Assembly: GCA_002383165.1 (NCBI GenBank)
Contig: DFXK01000018.1
Location: 104,136-168,135, forward strand
DNA: 64,000 nucleotides
From: Flavobacteriales bacterium UBA4110
Lineage (GTDB): Bacteria > Bacteroidota > Bacteroidia > Flavobacteriales > Weeksellaceae
Reading direction: 5' to 3'
Positions 1 through 8,496 of this stretch are shown here, piece after piece. A program made the position numbers and the translations under genes. How positions within the stretch are numbered: the stretch's first letter is position 1; every line of letters begins with the position of its first letter. The notes below the pieces were generated by a model. That model was not told the DNA's origin, made no database searches, and worked only from the letters and a program-made list of their open reading frames with translations.

Positions 1-26
1 ACAGATTTCTAAAAAAATATTTAACA

Positions 27-362
27 ATGAGTGACTATAAGGAGAGACATGAGAATGAGATTTTCACTAAGGTGTTGAAAGCAGGCAGAAGAACCTATTT
101 CTTTGATGTGCGTGAGACAAAAGCGGGTGATTATTATTTGACCATTACAGAAAGTAAAAAGAATTTCGGAGAAAATGGTGAAGCGACTTTTGAAAAACAT
201 AAAATCTATCTATACAAAGAAGATTTCAAAAGTTTCCAAGAATTATTTAATGAATCTACAGATTTTATCATCCAGCAAAAAGGTGAAGATGTAATATCAG
301 AAAGACATGATAAAGACTATAAATCCAAATCATTTACAATTGAGTCGGACGACGAAGTTTAA
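27..362 (+). CDS. PUR-family DNA/RNA-binding protein (DUF3276)
   Basis: Small cytoplasmic protein of the Bacteroidota PUR-alpha-like family (DUF3276), predicted to bind single-stranded DNA or RNA. The 111 residues form a single PUR-type module: a basic strand-rich part around residues 15-32 (KAGRRTYFFDVRETK), a TITESKK segment near 38-44, a helix near 65-80, and an acidic tail. The length is normal for the family. It starts 26 bases into the window, so its promoter and upstream neighbours cannot be judged. A strong hairpin follows the stop codon. The family call is confident; the ligand and cellular role are not known. Confidence 0.85.
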   Translation: MSDYKERHENEIFTKVLKAGRRTYFFDVRETKAGDYYLTITESKKNFGENGEATFEKHKIYLYKEDFKSFQELFNESTDFIIQQKGEDVISERHDKDYKSKSFTIESDDEV

Positions 363-378
363 AACAAAAAAATATTTT

Positions 379-406
379 AACGCATCTTTATAGATGCGTT
401 TTTTTT
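379..406. terminator. Terminator between convergent genes
   Basis: Perfect 8-bp stem (AACGCATC / GATGCGTT) with a short loop and eight T on the + strand, directly after the PUR-family gene. It overlaps the last codons of the convergent acyltransferase gene. Confidence 0.85.
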
Positions 407-1398
407 ATTCTTTTTCGTAAAAATGGTTCTTCTATGAACTTCCAAATCATAACAGACAAAAATATAATTACGATATAACTTACAAACAATCCAAAAAAAG
501 AGTAATTCTTATAAATCTTTTCTTGTACAAAAATTTGAATTACAGGAAAATGCACAAGATACATTCCGTAAGAAAAGTCACCATATTTCCCAAAATTCTT
601 TAATGGTAATTGTGAAAATGCTAACCATATTATCGAAATGCCTAATGATAAGGCAAAAATAATTTGAACTGGAGAATATAAGAATTCCATAATTCCAAGA
701 AATAGAAATACAATCAAGATTTTATTCTTTTTTGTATTGAAATAATCAAAATTGATATACAATAATATACCAACTAAGAAATATTTTAGACTGCCAGGAA
801 ATTGTTTTGATAATTCGTAATTGAAATACTTATTGACAAAATAACTATATATTAAAGAAAAAAAATAGATACTTATAATGATACCGTTTTGTGACTTTAG
901 ACTTTTTTTATGGATGAAATAATACAATATAGGAACAAAAAAATAAAACATTATTTCCACTTTTATTGTCCATAATGATCCATTGACTGCACAATGTAAA
1001 TTATTTTCAAAAACATATTGAATGCAGGGTTTCAGAAAATTTGCAAATACCAAATTAGCACCTAAATACTTTAACCAATCTGACGAGAAGTAATGTTGGA
1101 GTGTAGTACTGGAAAAAAAATATAGTAAAAAAGCGAAAGTAACAACGATAAAAAAATAAGCCGGAACTATTCTTTTGATTCTATTTCTAAAATATATATT
1201 TAGACTTTTTGATCTGTCAAAACTTGAATAGATAAGAAAACCACTGATAATGAAAAAAGAGTATACACTAAAATTAGGCATAGCTGCAAAAAAGCCGTTC
1301 CAAAATTCCGGATTCCCGCTTAAAAGTATCGAATGTCCTATTACAACTAGGAATGAAAACAAAAACCTTAAAAAATCAAAATTATTGTTGTTTTTCAT
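388..1398 (-). CDS. Acyltransferase family 3 membrane protein
   Basis: Integral membrane O-acyltransferase of the acyltransferase-3 family (OafA/YrhL type), which acetylates or otherwise acylates surface sugars or other extracytoplasmic acceptors. The 336 residues are mostly hydrophobic, about ten membrane helices. Family motifs are visible: RF near residue 11 followed by the presumed catalytic His22 in VIGHS, IISGFLIYSSF near 49-59, and a SLWTIKVE segment near 141-148. There is no periplasmic SGNH domain, so this is the short form. It stands alone downstream of tRNA-His and its terminator. The acceptor cannot be predicted; O-antigen or other glycan acetylation is an inference. Confidence 0.8.
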   Translation of the reverse strand: MKNNNNFDFLRFLFSFLVVIGHSILLSGNPEFWNGFFAAMPNFSVYSFFIISGFLIYSSFDRSKSLNIYFRNRIKRIVPAYFFIVVTFAFLLYFFSSTTLQHYFSSDWLKYLGANLVFANFLKPCIQYVFENNLHCAVNGSLWTIKVEIMFYFFVPILYYFIHKKSLKSQNGIIISIYFFSLIYSYFVNKYFNYELSKQFPGSLKYFLVGILLYINFDYFNTKKNKILIVFLFLGIMEFLYSPVQIIFALSLGISIIWLAFSQLPLKNFGKYGDFSYGMYLVHFPVIQIFVQEKIYKNYSFFGLFVSYIVIIFLSVMIWKFIEEPFLRKRIKKTHL

Positions 1399-1436
1399 AT
1401 ATCATTAAATCCTAAATGTATAAAAACAATATTAAA

Positions 1437-1467
1437 TAAAAAAACGCATTCAAATTGAATGCGTTTT
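1437..1467 (-). terminator. Terminator of tRNA-His
   Basis: Long near-perfect hairpin: 13-base arms at 1441-1453 and 1455-1467 (core ACGCATTC / GAATGCGT), with a T-rich stretch following on the minus strand. It lies just 3' of the tRNA. Confidence 0.8.
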
Positions 1468-1473
1468 AATTAG

Positions 1474-1548
<75 letters not shown>

Positions 1549-1560
1549 GTTTTGCGTGTG

Positions 1561-1593
1561 CAAATATATAATATTTTCTTTGTTAATCACAAA
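1561..1593 (-). promoter_or_regulatory. Promoter of tRNA-His
   Basis: Minus strand reads TATATTTG (1561-1568), a match to the Bacteroidota -7 core TAnnTTTG, with TTTG at 1590-1593, 21 bases further upstream. It overlaps the 3' end of bshB1. Confidence 0.7.
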
Positions 1594-2305
1594 TAATTCC
1601 ATCGAAATTTTTCAGAGCAATCAATTTTTCAGTTGTAAAGCCTTCCGCATATTCCACTCCGGAAAGTCTTCCCAAGTCTTGTGCTCTGTAAGTCAGGCTT
1701 TCCAGAAAATCTTTTGTTGCAATTGGTGTAACTGGTTCTTTGGATTCCGGATTATAAAATTGAGTTTTATATGCTAAACATGCTTCTATTTTTTGCTCCA
1801 TAAATCCAGAAATATCAATCACAAACTCCGGAACCACGTTTTTCCATTGGATATAGTGGAAGATATGTTTTGGTCTCCAAACTTCTTGAGAGTGACCATT
1901 ATCGAAAGTTTCTATTTTCTTCAAACCAGAAAGAAAACAAGCATCGGAAACTAATTTTGCAGCTTTTGCATGGTCAGGATGTCTGTCATCTATAGCATTA
2001 GCCAAAACAATTTCCGGCTTATATTTTCTTATTTTCTCAACGATTTTAAGTTGATAATCTTCTGAATTATTAAGGAAACCATCTTTTAGCTTAAGATTTT
2101 CTCTTGAACTAATTCCTAATATTTTAGCAGCGTCAGCAGCTTCCTCAGCACGTGTTTCAGCTGTTCCTCTAGTTCCTAATTCCCCTTCCGTCAAATCAAT
2201 AACGCTGACTGTTTTTCCTTCAGAAATTAATTTTATAATTGTTCCTCCACAACCCAATTCTACATCATCTGGATGCGCACCAATCGCCAAAAAATCACAT
2301 TTCAT
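1583..2305 (-). CDS. bshB1: Bacillithiol biosynthesis deacetylase BshB1
   Basis: LmbE-like zinc deacetylase that removes the acetyl group from GlcNAc-malate in bacillithiol synthesis. The 240 residues carry the metal-binding HPDD at 11-14 (AIGAHPDDVELGCGG), a conserved TRGT segment near 45-48, and DDRHPDH near residues 105-111 supplying the third metal ligand and catalytic region. The length matches BshB1 of Flavobacteriia and Bacillus. It is a single gene with its own TAATTTTG promoter core. Another LmbE deacetylase is possible in principle, but the whole-length pattern fits BshB1. The other bacillithiol genes (bshA, bshC) are not in the window. Confidence 0.93.
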   Translation of the reverse strand: MKCDFLAIGAHPDDVELGCGGTIIKLISEGKTVSVIDLTEGELGTRGTAETRAEEAADAAKILGISSRENLKLKDGFLNNSEDYQLKIVEKIRKYKPEIVLANAIDDRHPDHAKAAKLVSDACFLSGLKKIETFDNGHSQEVWRPKHIFHYIQWKNVVPEFVIDISGFMEQKIEACLAYKTQFYNPESKEPVTPIATKDFLESLTYRAQDLGRLSGVEYAEGFTTEKLIALKNFDGIICD

Positions 2306-2321
2306 TTTAAAAATATTTTCA

Positions 2322-2329
2322 CAAAATTA
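2322..2329 (-). promoter_or_regulatory. Promoter core of bshB1
   Basis: Minus strand TAATTTTG, 16 bases upstream of the bshB1 ATG; matches TAnnTTTG. Confidence 0.6.
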
Positions 2330-2337
2330 CTAAAAAG

Positions 2338-2370
2338 AAAACTTCCCAACTTTGGAGGTTGGGAAGTTTT
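2338..2370 (-). terminator. Terminator of the TPR gene
   Basis: Perfect 13-bp arms (2338-2350 and 2358-2370, core CTTCCCAAC / GTTGGGAAG) in the 84-base gap between the TPR gene and bshB1. T-rich on both sides. Confidence 0.8.
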
Positions 2371-2389
2371 TATAAGTTGATAATTTAGA

Positions 2390-4024
2390 TTATTTATTCA
2401 ATGTTTTTTGAAGATTGATTGCATCTTGATATGTTGGTTCATATTCTAGAGATTTTGCAACATCTTGTTTTGCTTTTTCAGGATTAGCATCTTTTTCCAT
2501 AAATGCTACAAAGAAATAAGCATAACCCAAACTCGGTTTGCTAGCTTCTATTTCTGCTGGTTTTACAAGAGAAATAAATTTCTCATACGAAGCTTTAGCC
2601 ATATCATTATTTTTAGCTTGCTGATAAGCATAGCCTTGGCTGTAATATGCTGGCGCCCACTCTGGCAATGCTGAAATCATTTTCCCCCAAGTTAAGATAG
2701 CTCCATTCCAGTTTTGAACATTCTGATACTCTGTAGCTAATTTGTAAAGAGAATCTGTATCATTAGGATTTTCTACAATCTTTTTCTTAAGAGCTTCTAT
2801 TGCTGGAGAAGTAGGACCTTGCTCTACAGATGCAGAATTGATGCCTCCTTTTACTTTTGCAAGTTCTTCATCCCATTTTAGTGTTTCGTCTTTTGCAGCT
2901 TTTGCAATAGCAATTTTTTGTTGAGCAATTGCATCTAATTGTGCTTTTTTAGCAGCATCTTTTTCGCCCTTTGCCATACCAGCTGCAATTAAACCTTGCA
3001 AACCTTCATCAGATGGTTGGATTCTGCTTTTGTCTGCTTTTGATAAAAAAGTTTCGATATTTTGCTGAGCTCCTGCATAATCTCCATCTGCATATTGGAT
3101 ATATGCACGCAATCTATATTTGATTGCATCATCTACTTTATCGAAAACTGCATCTAATGTCTTCTTTGCATTAGCATAGTCTTCATTAGTAAAATAAAGC
3201 TTAGCAATTTCTAACTGTGTATATGGATCTTCATCCGCATATTTCGTATAGTTAATCAAATTCTGAGTTGCTTCTGCATTTTTCTGATACTTGATATTAA
3301 ATCCTGCCAAAGCTTTGTAAGCTGGAGCATAAGTTGGATCTACTGCAATCGCTTTATCAATATTGGTTTTAGCTTGTTGCCATTGTTGAGCAGCAATCCA
3401 AAGCGTGCCTTTTCTAGTATAAACAGAGGCTTTATTTTGAGCAACAGCTTCTGCTTTATCATAAGCTGTCATTGCATTTCCTGGATCTTTTTTGATTCTA
3501 TAAGCATCACCTAAAGCGTAATAATAGTTAGCAGGAACACCTTTTTTATCTGCCTTCTCAATTGCTTTATTCAAAAAAGTAATTGCTAAGTCTGGAGAAC
3601 TATTTTTTTCAAATAAAGTTAATGCCTCACCAGCTCTAAAAAGAACTTCGGCATCCTTCTCTTTAGAATCTTTTACAATCTGCTGAATCTCTGCAATTGC
3701 AGACTTATCACCTTTGCCTAATTTAACAGAAGCTAAGCCTAATTTATTCAAATAACTTTTAGGATCTGCAGCAAGTCCTTTGTTGAAGTTTTCTTGTGCA
3801 GAATCAAAATTGGGATCGAATTGAGTTAAGAATGTATTACCTAAATAGAAATAATTATTGGCGTCTTTAGGATTTTGATTAATAAGGTCTGTAAAATTTT
3901 GTTTTGCTTTCGCATATTTTTGGCTATCTACAAAATTAATTCCCTCTTGTAAAGATTGTGCAAAACTAAAACTTGTAAAAAACCCTACTGCTGCTGTTAC
4001 AGCAATCTTTTTTGATAAATTCAT
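2390..4024 (-). CDS. Secreted TPR-repeat protein
   Basis: Tetratricopeptide-repeat protein exported by a signal peptide (MNLSKKIAVTAAVGFFTSF then AQ). The chosen ATG begins that signal; an in-frame ATG 18 bases upstream would add six residues. About 544 residues made almost entirely of TPR-like helix pairs (YFLGN, YYALGDAY, YAPAYKALAG, YYSQGYAYQQ), with an Ala/Lys-rich linker near the middle. TPR arrays are protein-protein scaffolds; a periplasmic role is inferred from the signal peptide. It is the last gene after exbB-exbD-exbD-tonB, the 60-residue membrane protein and the PstS-like lipoprotein, and is followed by a strong terminator. No enzymatic motif is seen. Confidence 0.82.
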   Translation of the reverse strand: MNLSKKIAVTAAVGFFTSFSFAQSLQEGINFVDSQKYAKAKQNFTDLINQNPKDANNYFYLGNTFLTQFDPNFDSAQENFNKGLAADPKSYLNKLGLASVKLGKGDKSAIAEIQQIVKDSKEKDAEVLFRAGEALTLFEKNSSPDLAITFLNKAIEKADKKGVPANYYYALGDAYRIKKDPGNAMTAYDKAEAVAQNKASVYTRKGTLWIAAQQWQQAKTNIDKAIAVDPTYAPAYKALAGFNIKYQKNAEATQNLINYTKYADEDPYTQLEIAKLYFTNEDYANAKKTLDAVFDKVDDAIKYRLRAYIQYADGDYAGAQQNIETFLSKADKSRIQPSDEGLQGLIAAGMAKGEKDAAKKAQLDAIAQQKIAIAKAAKDETLKWDEELAKVKGGINSASVEQGPTSPAIEALKKKIVENPNDTDSLYKLATEYQNVQNWNGAILTWGKMISALPEWAPAYYSQGYAYQQAKNNDMAKASYEKFISLVKPAEIEASKPSLGYAYFFVAFMEKDANPEKAKQDVAKSLEYEPTYQDAINLQKTLNK

Positions 4025-4136
4025 TATATATTCTGTTTTCATTTTTCCTAACTATAAATTTCTTTTAGTCGCAATATTTAGACCAAAATAAAAATTTATG
4101 TTTAAACTTTCTGTTAAATAAATATTAAAAGTTCAA

Positions 4137-5003
4137 TTATCTCATTTGAACTTCTCTTTTAAAAATATTATACGGCTGGAGACCTTCTTTGTCAACAACA
4201 ATCTGTCCCAATTGTTGGCACGAGAATCTAATAAATCCATTCCCTAGGCCATAATAACCTTCATTGGTTAAGAAATATAAAATTCTTGTAAATGGATAAG
4301 ACATATTTTTCAAACTATCATTGGAAACATCGTACGATTTATTGCCCTTAACGACTTTTAGTATTTTCAATTCGTTCCGAAGTTTTTCAGCTTCTTTTCC
4401 ATAAGGACGACTAATTGTATTGTAGCTTATCACACCTATCTTGTCTGGATAATTCTTAAGTTGTTCTGCAACATTTTCGTTTCCATTGATGATAGAAAAT
4501 TTCAAATCGGATGGGTTTTTATTAAATTTTTGGGCGATAAAATTAAGATTACTGGAATTAGTTCCATCAAAAATAAAACGTTTTTTTTCAGACTGAAGCT
4601 CGTTAGCAATCTCATCCATAGAAATAGATTCTAAAGGCGAATTTTTTGGAACGACAAACAAAACGGCATCAGCAGCAAATTTTGCAGGCTTCCAAGGTAA
4701 ATCTACTTTTGTATCGTAAGCTTCTTTTTCTTTTTGAGATAATTCTCTAGACATAACAATCACTCTTACTTTTCTATCTAAAAGATCCAGCAATCCAAAA
4801 TCTTCTTTTTTAATAACAAGATTAATCTTGGTTTTTGGGTTGAGTGCTGTATAACGTTCTACTAACGCTTCTGAGACACTTTTGAAAGATTCGTCTGCTT
4901 CTATGGTAATTTCACCTTTGCTAGGATTGTCAACGTCTTTATCTTTTGAACATGAGTAAATCACAGCTAGGATTGCCATGAATAGAAAAAATATTTTTTT
5001 CAT
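4137..5003 (-). CDS. PstS-like substrate-binding lipoprotein
   Basis: Lipoprotein with a PstS/PBP-like solute-binding fold. The start chosen is the ATG that opens MKKIFFLFMAILAV and leaves lipobox IYSC with acylated Cys near residue 18; the longer reading frame would overlap the upstream gene. GEITIEADESFKSVSEAL near the mature N-terminus and later FDGTNSSNLNF and NKIGVISYN-like segments fit the PstS class. It starts one base after the stop of the 60-residue membrane protein. No phosphate ABC transporter genes are nearby; its place after tonB suggests a part in envelope sensing or TonB function instead. Ligand unknown. Confidence 0.75.
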   Translation of the reverse strand: MKKIFFLFMAILAVIYSCSKDKDVDNPSKGEITIEADESFKSVSEALVERYTALNPKTKINLVIKKEDFGLLDLLDRKVRVIVMSRELSQKEKEAYDTKVDLPWKPAKFAADAVLFVVPKNSPLESISMDEIANELQSEKKRFIFDGTNSSNLNFIAQKFNKNPSDLKFSIINGNENVAEQLKNYPDKIGVISYNTISRPYGKEAEKLRNELKILKVVKGNKSYDVSNDSLKNMSYPFTRILYFLTNEGYYGLGNGFIRFSCQQLGQIVVDKEGLQPYNIFKREVQMR

Positions 5004-5004
5004 T

Positions 5005-5187
5005 CTAATTATCATTTTTGAGCGCAATTATTGCTCTTACAAATCTGAATATACCATAAACTATTAATAAAGCTCCCAGAGGATAAGCGATATTAGATAT
5101 TACAATTTCCAAATACCTATAAGCAATAATAAAGATACCGAAAGCAATGTAGAGAAATCCTACAACTAGAGAAAGCCATTTATACAT
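5005..5187 (-). CDS. Small two-helix membrane protein
   Basis: 60-residue protein with two predicted membrane helices (about 6-24 and 30-52) and a charged C-terminus (RAIIALKNDN). Its stop codon lies one base before the start of the PstS-like gene, so the two are surely cotranscribed. A hairpin separates it from tonB. No family recognised; the inferred role is an accessory to the envelope proteins around it. Confidence 0.7.
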   Translation of the reverse strand: MYKWLSLVVGFLYIAFGIFIIAYRYLEIVISNIAYPLGALLIVYGIFRFVRAIIALKNDN

Positions 5188-5202
5188 ATCACAAATTTAA
5201 TA

Positions 5203-5234
5203 AAAAAAAGAGAAGTTATAAAAACTTCTCTTTT
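5203..5234 (-). terminator. Hairpin after tonB (terminator or attenuator)
   Basis: Arms AAAAGAGAAGT and ACTTCTCTTTT around a TATAAAA loop, followed on the minus strand by a T-run. It sits inside what otherwise looks like one operon, between tonB and the 60-residue membrane protein. Confidence 0.75.
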
Positions 5235-5259
5235 ATATAATATATTACAAAATAAATCC

Positions 5260-6084
5260 TTATTGGAAATTCATTGTAATTGGGAATCTAAATCTAGATC
5301 TTACGGGCTGTCCGTTAACTTTAGCTGGTGTCCACTTGGTTTTAATTCCTTTTACAGTAGCTTCCGCTTCTCTGTTAAAATCAGCATTTGACCCATTAGC
5401 TTTCACCTGTGTTAAAGTTCCATCTCTTTCAACGACAAAAGTAATTTCTGTCTTAAGTGTACCTTCACCTTCCAAACTTCCGGCATCAAAATTATTTTGA
5501 AATTTTGTTCTAAAAGCATTAATAGTGCCTGGAAACTCTGCTGACTGATCTACAGATTCATAAACTTCATTAGTTACAGGTTTTACCTCGGCAACCTTAC
5601 CCGTTCCACTAGATGGTGGTGGCGGTGGTGGCGTATAAGCAGGAGTTTTAACCCCTTCTTGGTTAGCAAGCCCAGTAGTTGTTTCCAATTGTTTTGTAAT
5701 TGGCGGAGGTGGCGTTTCAATCTTTGGCGCCTTTTTAGGCTCTGGAACAACATTCTGAATTACCTCTTGCTGTTCAGGCTCCTTTGGAGGCGGAGGTGGC
5801 GGTGGTTCTTCTTCTTTAGGTTGATCAATAATTGGTTCTTCTTCTAAGATATCTACCAACTTTGCATCTACCTCCACAGCATCTTTAGCATTCATTTGCT
5901 GAATTTTAAGATAGACAAGCGGGGAAACCGCAAGAAGAATAAAAAAAGCCGTTCCTATCAAGAAAGATCTGGTAAGCAACTTAGGATACGCAGTTCTAAG
6001 ATCGTACGCACCGTATTCTTTATTTCTATTTTCAAATACAATCTCATCAAGAGAAAGATCGTACTTCAAATTTTCGTCTGCCAT
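5260..6084 (-). CDS. tonB: TonB energy transducer
   Basis: TonB protein that carries proton-motive energy from ExbB-ExbD to outer-membrane receptors. The 274 residues begin with the flavobacterial cytoplasmic segment NKEYGAYDLR (residues 21-30), one membrane helix at about 39-59, a long proline-rich periplasmic arm (EEEPPPPPPPKEPEQQ and PPPPPPSSGTGK), and a C-terminal TonB domain from about 185, ending with a strand near RFRFPITMNF. It lies directly after two exbD genes and exbB, the normal operon order. TonB-dependent partners in this window include the receptor at 54.3-56.7 kb. Confidence 0.95.
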   Translation of the reverse strand: MADENLKYDLSLDEIVFENRNKEYGAYDLRTAYPKLLTRSFLIGTAFFILLAVSPLVYLKIQQMNAKDAVEVDAKLVDILEEEPIIDQPKEEEPPPPPPPKEPEQQEVIQNVVPEPKKAPKIETPPPPITKQLETTTGLANQEGVKTPAYTPPPPPPSSGTGKVAEVKPVTNEVYESVDQSAEFPGTINAFRTKFQNNFDAGSLEGEGTLKTEITFVVERDGTLTQVKANGSNADFNREAEATVKGIKTKWTPAKVNGQPVRSRFRFPITMNFQ

Positions 6085-6120
6085 TTTAATAATATTAAAT
6101 ATGATATTTGTAGAAAGAAA

Positions 6121-6660
6121 TTATTCTCCAACTTTCTTTTTATAAATAGCTAACTCCCAAGGTTTGATATCGGTAACCCCATATCTTTCATTTTTAGTGA
6201 TAGCCATTTCATCAAGAATATCTACAAAATTCTTATATACTGCATCGTCTGTTGGCTTGATAATTACTGTGAATTTTTCTTTATCAGAGGCTCCAGCTTT
6301 TGCTCTCTCAATTACTTTCGTAATACCTTCTCTATCAAAGTTTGTTTCAACAAGTGTTTGATCGTTAAGACCAGCTTGATCTTGTTGGTGATAGAAAATT
6401 CTGTTATCTTTTCCTATGATAATAGAAATTGAATTATTCAATTTGATTTCTGTATCTGGTGGTTTCTGGTTTTCCTTTGGCTTAGCCGGAAGACCAAGAT
6501 CCATCACATTTGGTTTACTAAATGTTGTGGTGAACATAAAGAACATCAACATCAAGAAATTCAAATCAACCATCGGAGTCATATCTACACGGGGATTGTG
6601 CTTTTTCGAGCGGACCTTACCGCCTTTACCGGAATCCTCTTTTACTTGTACTTCTGCCAT
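6121..6660 (-). CDS. exbD: ExbD biopolymer transport protein (second copy)
   Basis: ExbD-type subunit of the TonB motor, 179 residues. A short basic cytoplasmic tail is followed by a single membrane helix at about 28-48 that contains the proton-path aspartate (Asp32 in MTPMVDLNFLMLMFF), then a periplasmic domain rich in charged residues and ending IKPWELAIYKKKVGE. It follows the first exbD by 7 bases and precedes tonB. Two different ExbD proteins per operon is the common state in Bacteroidota and suggests a mixed ExbD dimer. Confidence 0.93.
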   Translation of the reverse strand: MAEVQVKEDSGKGGKVRSKKHNPRVDMTPMVDLNFLMLMFFMFTTTFSKPNVMDLGLPAKPKENQKPPDTEIKLNNSISIIIGKDNRIFYHQQDQAGLNDQTLVETNFDREGITKVIERAKAGASDKEKFTVIIKPTDDAVYKNFVDILDEMAITKNERYGVTDIKPWELAIYKKKVGE

Positions 6661-6667
6661 TTCCTGA

Positions 6668-7273
6668 TTAATTTTTATTTGTCTCTTGTGATGTAATCAA
6701 CCAAAATTTAAGAAAATCAATATCTCTTAAACCTTCAAACAAGCTTTTTACTTTTGGATATTTTGTAGTCACATCACCTTTAATCGCTAACTTGTAGTTA
6801 GGATTAACAGCAAGACTTTGCTCTACCCAATCAATTAATTGCTTATTTGTACTATCCATAGGAATACCTTCTTTTGATTTGTAAGTTTTTTGTTGTTCTG
6901 CAGGCAGATTCAAAAAACTTTTCAATTGTCCCATTGGTACGCTTACCGCTTCTACTTTTGCAAATGCAGCTTTTTCTGGGTTTGTAAAAGTCATATTGTA
7001 CTTTGCTCCCATTTTATCCAAAAGTTGTATTTTTTCTGACCCGTTATCTACAGGCTGAAAATAAAACACACCATCTGGAGTAACACTTACAGTCATAAGA
7101 CTAGCATCAGGAAGTAACTTCTCTGATATAGAAGAAGGCGGTTTTATCTGTGCCACATCGGGCTTTTTGAACTGGGTAGTCATAATGAAGAATGTAAGAA
7201 GTAAGAATGTTACATCACACATTGCTGTCATATCTAGAGCTACACCATGTCTTTTTGGTTTAATTCTCGCCAT
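6668..7273 (-). CDS. exbD: ExbD biopolymer transport protein (first copy)
   Basis: ExbD-type subunit, 201 residues, with the helix at about 14-34 and the key aspartate at Asp20 (MTAMCDVTFLLLTFF). Its periplasmic domain is longer than that of the second ExbD and carries a DVTTKYPKVKSLFEGLRD segment near the C-terminus, the usual ExbD end. It lies between exbB and the second exbD with short spacers, so the four genes form one transcription unit. The helix motif differs enough from the other copy to argue for separate roles rather than recent duplication. Confidence 0.93.
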   Translation of the reverse strand: MARIKPKRHGVALDMTAMCDVTFLLLTFFIMTTQFKKPDVAQIKPPSSISEKLLPDASLMTVSVTPDGVFYFQPVDNGSEKIQLLDKMGAKYNMTFTNPEKAAFAKVEAVSVPMGQLKSFLNLPAEQQKTYKSKEGIPMDSTNKQLIDWVEQSLAVNPNYKLAIKGDVTTKYPKVKSLFEGLRDIDFLKFWLITSQETNKN

Positions 7274-7346
7274 TATTTTGTCTATTTAACTATTTGATGA
7301 AATTTAAAATGTAATAAAACTACATTTTAAGAAAACACTCAGTTTC

Positions 7347-8210
7347 TTAGTGAAACTCAGCAAAAGATTGTTGGATGCTCATAGAGATCTCGTCGATCTT
7401 GTAAGTCAAACCATCAATTTTTGATGTGAAATAGTTATAAAGAATAATTGCAATTGCAGAAGTACCAATACCTAAAGCTGTATTCATCAAGGCCTCAGAG
7501 ATACCGATTGATAATGCAGCAGCATCTGGTGTTCCACCTGCTTCTCCTAATGCTTGGAATGAACGAATCATACCTAATACAGTTCCCAATAGTGCTACCA
7601 ACGTTGCAACTGTTCCTAATGTAGAAAGAATGTTCATATTTTTCTCTAACATTGGCATTTCAAGAGTTGTAGCCTCTTCAATGGCTTTGTTAAGGCCTGC
7701 CATTTTTTGTTCTTTGTCTAGAGTTGTATCGTGAGCTAATGCTTTGTAAGTCGTAAGACCTTCTTTCACAACATTTCCGATAGAACCCTGCTGCTTATCG
7801 CACTCTTCCAAAGCCTCATCGATTTTGTTTTTGTTAAGCAAGCTTCTGATTTTTAAAACAAAATTATCAACATTTCCAGTTCCAGAAGCTTTGTTCAATA
7901 CAATAGCTCTTTCAATAGCGAAAACAATAACGATAATCATAAAAGTAATCAACACAGGAACAAGAACTCCTCCCATATAAATAACGCCTAATCCGTGAGG
8001 GTGTAATTCCGTCCCTTTGATATCAGCAAATGCTACTGAAGCTGTGCCAGCTGTACGCGCATCCTCTTGAAAGTTAGATGGATTACCTAAAACAAATAAA
8101 AAGATTGCAATACCAATTGCAAATAAGATTGGTATAATTACCGCAGGATTAAGACCTCCTTTTTTTCTAGCAACTACTTGCTCATCCGTGTTTGAAACAT
8201 TCATTTCCAT
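7347..8210 (-). CDS. exbB: ExbB/TolQ/MotA-family proton channel
   Basis: ExbB-type inner-membrane subunit, 287 residues, that with ExbD forms the proton-driven motor for TonB. Helices are seen at about 23-43, 79-101 (VPVLITFMIIVIVFAIERA), 193-217 and 236-258; the last two flank the MotA/TolQ signature LGTVLGMIRSFQALGE and the small-residue helix LMNTALGIGTSAIAIILYNYF. A long cytoplasmic segment lies between helices 2 and 3. It is the first gene of the exbB-exbD-exbD-tonB operon. Two in-frame ATGs (MEM) are possible starts. Confidence 0.94.
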   Translation of the reverse strand: MEMNVSNTDEQVVARKKGGLNPAVIIPILFAIGIAIFLFVLGNPSNFQEDARTAGTASVAFADIKGTELHPHGLGVIYMGGVLVPVLITFMIIVIVFAIERAIVLNKASGTGNVDNFVLKIRSLLNKNKIDEALEECDKQQGSIGNVVKEGLTTYKALAHDTTLDKEQKMAGLNKAIEEATTLEMPMLEKNMNILSTLGTVATLVALLGTVLGMIRSFQALGEAGGTPDAAALSIGISEALMNTALGIGTSAIAIILYNYFTSKIDGLTYKIDEISMSIQQSFAEFH

Positions 8211-8274
8211 ATTAAAACTAAATTATAATTGTTAAATTTTATCGTGTAAAATAAAGTCAAATATTTTAAAAATG

Positions 8275-8282
8275 CAAAATTA
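8275..8282 (-). promoter_or_regulatory. Promoter core of the exbB-tonB operon
   Basis: Minus strand TAATTTTG, 64 bases upstream of exbB, in the AT-rich gap 8211-8496; no clear TTTG at -33. Confidence 0.5.
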
Positions 8283-8496
8283 TTTTTGCTTTGAGTTCTA
8301 ATTTTGTTTAGTCAAAAAAAACAATTAATTCCATTATTAAATAAATTAAAACCTTGTTTTTGTGAATTTATTATTCCTTTTCGAAGTATTAAGATTATAT
8401 ACTTAAAATTGATATGATAAAATTATGATTTTTATTTCAATAATTTTCGGTTATGCAACAATAAATTTTCTTAATCTATCGCAAGGAAATCTAAAA

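Noticed and set aside
1556..1777. 73-codon + strand frame over the bshB1 3' end
   Set aside because: Antisense to bshB1, with low-complexity composition.
5659..5847. Trp/Arg-rich 62-codon frame
   Set aside because: Complement of the proline-rich arm of tonB; artefact of CCN codons.
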